From JAGNNV01 sp031392925 (lineage in GTDB: Bacteria > Acidobacteriota > Vicinamibacteria > Fen-336 > JAGNNV01), in assembly GCA_031392925.1 (NCBI GenBank), contig JANMVV010000082.1, positions 1 to 7,368 on the forward strand: a stretch of DNA of 7,368 nt, read 5' to 3'. Positions 4,874 to 7,368 of the stretch are shown here, one piece after another. The notes under the pieces are model-generated. The model was not told where the DNA came from and did no database searches. It saw only the letters and a list, made by a program, of their open reading frames with translations. A program made the translations under genes and the position numbers. Numbering within the stretch: the stretch's first letter is position 1; each line of letters starts with the position of its first letter.

Positions 4874-7075
4874 CTACGTCCGCTCGATGGTCGGCGCGTC
4901 GCTGATGGCCTCCGTGGCGCGGGTCCGGTCGGTACCGATTGTCTTTGCGCCCATTTCCAGTTCATTGATCTGGGCGAGAAGCTTTTGGACCCGCCCGGTC
5001 GCGCTCGCGGATTTCGCGGAGTCGCCCGACCCGGCCTGAAGCTCGCCCAGTTGAAGCCGCAGCTCCTTCAGAAGCTCGAGGAGCCTGGCTCGACGCGCCT
5101 TGGCGTCCTCGATCCGGACTTCGAGGCCGGTGATTGGCTCCAGCTGCTTCCGCAAGATCTCGCGGATCTCGAGGTTCTCATCGGCCGGGCCCCTGTCGGG
5201 GCCGAGAGCGGCGAGTTTGGCGGCGAGGCGTTTGGCCTCCGTCGGATCGAACGCCCGCGCGAGGCCGGCGATCTGCCGGTCAAGCGAGGCAATTGCCTCT
5301 ACGAGGCGTTGTGCGGCTGCCCGGGCATTCGCACCTTGAGCCCGAGCGGGCGCTGGTAGAGAACTGACGATCGCGCTCACGGCATCGGCGAGGCCCGAGG
5401 CGGTCGTCGGCTCGGCCAGGAACCCGATGCGCGAGCTGGCTCCCGGTGGCAAAAGGAAGGAGGCGATCTCAGGCTGTCGCCAGAAGGAGCGTTTCCCTGT
5501 CCAGGTGACGAGCATGTATCCCCTCAGCTCCGAGTCGGCCACGCGGCGGCGCGCCAGCCGTTCCCATCTCCAGACCTGAAGCAAGGCCGCGGCCGCGAGT
5601 GACAGGAAGAGCGAGATGACTGAATTGCTGACCGCATCGCGGACCCAACGCGGGTAGGGCTCAGTGCCCATCTGGACCATCTGCCCCATCACCAGTCGCG
5701 GAGAGCGGTGCGTGGAGTAGTACCTATCGTGCCCGAGGACCGTGAGCATGTTTGGGATCAAGACCAGAAAGAGAACGACGACCGTTGCAGCTAGTAGGGC
5801 CCGAGCGCGCCGGAGAGCGGTCGGCAGTTGGTCCCATACGTCGCCCGGAGCACGCAGGCGGCGCGGATACCAACCCAACCACCAGCGTGGCTGCCCAAAC
5901 GCCGCGAACTGAATGCGGGCTTCCGCAAACCCGGAGCGTCTGAGCCGTCGAATTCTGGAGACAAGGAGGGAGGCCATGCCGATTCCGGTTGCACCGAGGA
6001 AGAGGGGCACCAGGGTGAGGATGTCCTCAACGCCCCCGCCGCCCATCCACCAGGCCGCGATGTACCAGAGCCCGGCCGCGCAAAGGAGTATCTCTAGAAA
6101 GATGTTGGAGACACCCTCCAGTTGGATAGGAACCTCGTCATCCGCCGAGCTGGCTAGCGCCGCCCTGAACGCCTCTGCGTTGGGCCAGCGCTGATCGGGC
6201 GCCTTGGCCAGACAGCGAATGAGAGCGGCCGAGATCTCGACCGGGATCTCTGGAGCGAGCGACACGAGCGATGGCGGCTCCTTCGTGATGTGCTGGACCA
6301 TGATGTCGCCCGGGGTGGGGCCTTCGAACGGTAGCCGGCCCGCCAGCATCGCGTAGCCCATGACGCCGAGCGAGTAGATGTCACTCCGCTGATCGATATC
6401 GGCCTTGCCCTGGGCCTGTTCGGGAGACATGTATTGAGGGGTGCCAAGGACGCCGCCGAGTTCGGTCAGAGTCTGTCCGGCACCGAGAGCCTTAGCGACG
6501 CCGAAGTCAGTGAGGAGGGCGCGACCCGCTCCGCCCTCGATCAGGACGTTGTCGGGCTTGATGTCGCGGTGGATGACGCCGAGCTTGTGCGCATAGTCCA
6601 GAGCCTCCGCCATCTGGATCAGGATCCGCCGTGCCTCTTCAACCGGCAGTCGGCCTTCCCGCTTCAGGCGCGAGGCCAGCGACTCCCCCTTGACGTAGCC
6701 CATGACGAAGTAGAGCGTGCCGTCCACGTCGCCGAAGGTATACAGGGGAACGATGTTGGGATGCGAAAGCCTGGCGGCGGTGCGGGCTTCACGGCGGAAG
6801 CGATCGCGGCTGTCCTTGGTGGCGCCGCGGTCCGGAGGCAGAACCTTGATTGCGACTTCGCGTTCGAGGGCCGCCTCGGTGGCGAGGTAGACGGCGCCCA
6901 TGCCGCCCTTGCCGAGGAGCCGCTGGATCTCGTACTGCTGACCGAGAGCCTTGCGCAACGCCGCGCGAATCGGATCTTCGGGCTCGAGCCTGGTGTGCTC
7001 CGGCGCCTTGGTCCCGCAGCGGAGGCAGAAAAGGGCATCCTCGGGAAGTGAGACGTGGCAGGAGGCACATTCCAC
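4874..7075 (-). CDS. Zinc-ribbon membrane Ser/Thr protein kinase with helical C-terminal tail
   Basis: A 733-aa Hanks-type (PknB-like) kinase that should phosphorylate Ser/Thr on cytosolic targets. Order: an N-terminal zinc ribbon (C3, C6, C17, C20), then a kinase domain at about 48-308. Kinase motifs: glycine loop GKGGMGAVY (55-63), VAIK Lys K77, helix-C Glu E96, HRDIKPDN (169-176, catalytic D171), DFG (D190) and GTPQYMSPE (211-219). Four hydrophobic segments follow (about 323-343, 352-372, 426-447, 485-502), placing the tail back in the cytosol with a roughly 37-residue outside loop (448-484). The tail (about 580-733) is helix/coiled-coil-like and ends in ATEAISDAPTIERT. All key kinase residues are present, so it should be active. 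The start is a GTG with a good RBS (GAGAGG, 8 bases upstream). In-frame extension upstream is stopped at the TAA of the preceding gene in another frame context, and the zinc ribbon begins immediately at this GTG. No extracellular sensor domain was recognised. Confidence 0.92.
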   Translation of the reverse strand: MECASCHVSLPEDALFCLRCGTKAPEHTRLEPEDPIRAALRKALGQQYEIQRLLGKGGMGAVYLATEAALEREVAIKVLPPDRGATKDSRDRFRREARTAARLSHPNIVPLYTFGDVDGTLYFVMGYVKGESLASRLKREGRLPVEEARRILIQMAEALDYAHKLGVIHRDIKPDNVLIEGGAGRALLTDFGVAKALGAGQTLTELGGVLGTPQYMSPEQAQGKADIDQRSDIYSLGVMGYAMLAGRLPFEGPTPGDIMVQHITKEPPSLVSLAPEIPVEISAALIRCLAKAPDQRWPNAEAFRAALASSADDEVPIQLEGVSNIFLEILLCAAGLWYIAAWWMGGGGVEDILTLVPLFLGATGIGMASLLVSRIRRLRRSGFAEARIQFAAFGQPRWWLGWYPRRLRAPGDVWDQLPTALRRARALLAATVVVLFLVLIPNMLTVLGHDRYYSTHRSPRLVMGQMVQMGTEPYPRWVRDAVSNSVISLFLSLAAAALLQVWRWERLARRRVADSELRGYMLVTWTGKRSFWRQPEIASFLLPPGASSRIGFLAEPTTASGLADAVSAIVSSLPAPARAQGANARAAAQRLVEAIASLDRQIAGLARAFDPTEAKRLAAKLAALGPDRGPADENLEIREILRKQLEPITGLEVRIEDAKARRARLLELLKELRLQLGELQAGSGDSAKSASATGRVQKLLAQINELEMGAKTIGTDRTRATEAISDAPTIERT
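4880..5164 (-). repeat. Kinase tail segment duplicated in the upstream gene (copy 1)
   Basis: Codons 638-732 of the kinase align without gaps to the 95 visible codons of the upstream gene (7084-7368). My count by eye is 48 of 95 identical residues. The most conserved blocks are RIEDAKARRA, LLK-L, KTI and TEAISDAPT(I/L)ER. The offset between copies is 2204 bp. At the DNA level the best match is an identical 21-bp stretch (4889-4909 versus 7093-7113), which encodes part of the conserved end. Confidence 0.85.
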
Positions 7076-7080
7076 GTCCC

Positions 7081-7368
7081 TTACCTCTCGAGGGTCGGCG
7101 CGTCGCTGATGGCTTCGGTGACGCCTTCATGGTCGGGGCGAATTGTCTTCGGACTGTCGGCCTGTTCCTCGATGGTGGCGAGCAGCGTCCTCATGCGGTT
7201 GATCGCCTGCGCCGCTCCTGCCGAGTTGCTTTCCGCCGCCTGAAGATCGACGGCTTGGCGCCAGAGCGCTTTCAGAAGGTCGAAGCGCTTCGCTCGCCGC
7301 GCCTTCGCGTCCTCGACCCGCGCTTCCACGCTGCGCACGGTGTCCAGTTGCTTCTGGAAAATGTCCCG
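7081..7368 (-). CDS. C-terminal end of a paralogous kinase-tail protein (5' part outside window)
   Basis: The frame is open from the window edge (RDIFQKQLDTVRSVEARV...) to TAA at 7081-7083, giving 95 residues. A GTG codon at 7338 could look like a start, but homology to the neighbouring kinase continues on both sides of it. The gene therefore most likely begins well outside the window. The visible part is a helical, Glu/Arg/Ala-rich region with EDAKARRAKRFDLLK and ends in TEAISDAPTLER. It matches the kinase tail without gaps at about 50% identity. By that relationship the whole protein may be another zinc-ribbon kinase, but only its tail is visible and the N-terminal domain could differ. It ends 5 bp before the downstream GTG, so the two genes are very probably co-transcribed. 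Confidence 0.85.
   Translation of the reverse strand, partial: RDIFQKQLDTVRSVEARVEDAKARRAKRFDLLKALWRQAVDLQAAESNSAGAAQAINRMRTLLATIEEQADSPKTIRPDHEGVTEAISDAPTLER
7084..7089 (-). promoter_or_regulatory. Ribosome binding site of the kinase gene
   Basis: On the minus strand GAGAGG ends 8 bases before the GTG at 7075, directly before the TAA of the upstream gene. Good spacing and match support the GTG start, and its position inside the preceding coding end suggests translational coupling. Confidence 0.6.
7084..7368 (-). repeat. Kinase tail segment duplicated (copy 2)
   Basis: Second copy of the tail-coding segment at 4880-5164. Protein identity is about half and there are no gaps over 95 codons. 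It contains the 21-bp identical stretch at 7093-7113. The copy extends to the window edge, so its true upstream limit is unknown. Confidence 0.85.

Noticed and set aside
3430..4965. 511-codon minus-strand frame opposite the cytochrome and barrel genes
   Set aside because: Typical antisense shadow in high-GC DNA. The product is Arg/Val/Glu-rich without recognisable motifs, while the plus strand encodes clear signal peptides and a haem motif.
6434..7051. 205-codon plus-strand frame opposite the kinase domain
   Set aside because: It lies antisense to the most conserved kinase motifs, and its composition reflects the complement of kinase codons.
7081..7338. Stand-alone 85-aa small protein starting at GTG 7338
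   Set aside because: Homology to the kinase tail continues upstream of that GTG to the window edge, so this is the end of a larger gene.

Overview
This is a high-GC window from a diderm (Gram-negative-type) bacterium. Three consecutive plus-strand products carry Sec signal peptides. One of them looks like an outer-membrane beta-barrel and another like an exported c-type cytochrome. High GC, SDR/MFS/polysaccharide-lyase cassettes and multi-TM zinc-ribbon Ser/Thr kinases in tandem suggest Acidobacteriota, Gemmatimonadota or a related uncultured phylum. That placement is inference and no marker gene is present.

Left part (1-3505, plus strand): a tightly coupled three-gene operon. It holds the C-terminal third of a short-chain dehydrogenase/reductase, an MFS transporter of the anion:cation symporter/hexuronate (ExuT-like) type, and a secreted heparinase II/III-superfamily polysaccharide lyase. 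Both junctions are 4-bp ATGA overlaps. The combination is what is expected for using a uronate-rich polysaccharide such as alginate or a glycosaminoglycan-like polymer. The lyase makes unsaturated uronate products outside the cytoplasm, the MFS imports them, and the SDR reduces or oxidises the keto-sugar. The exact substrate cannot be read from the sequence.

Middle (3506-4873, plus strand): a small exported class I c-type cytochrome (CQECH haem motif) and a 261-aa exported beta-rich protein resembling the outer-membrane 'MetA-pathway/transporter' barrel type. Short gaps of 62 and 54 bp separate them from their upstream neighbours. They may be a read-through extension of the operon or separately transcribed. 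Their link to the lyase is positional only.

Right part (4874-7368, minus strand): a 733-aa zinc-ribbon Ser/Thr protein kinase with four predicted membrane segments and a helical C-terminal tail. Five bases upstream of it ends another gene, cut by the window edge. All 95 visible residues of that gene align without gaps to the kinase tail at about 50% identity (counted by eye), and both end in a conserved SDAPT(I/L)ER tail. This indicates a tandem array of duplicated kinase-tail genes, the least ordinary part of the window. The plus- and minus-strand blocks converge with only 10 bp between stop codons and no recognisable intrinsic terminator.

No RNA genes, CRISPR arrays, insertion sequences or transposases were seen. 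There is no gene-free stretch longer than 62 bp.
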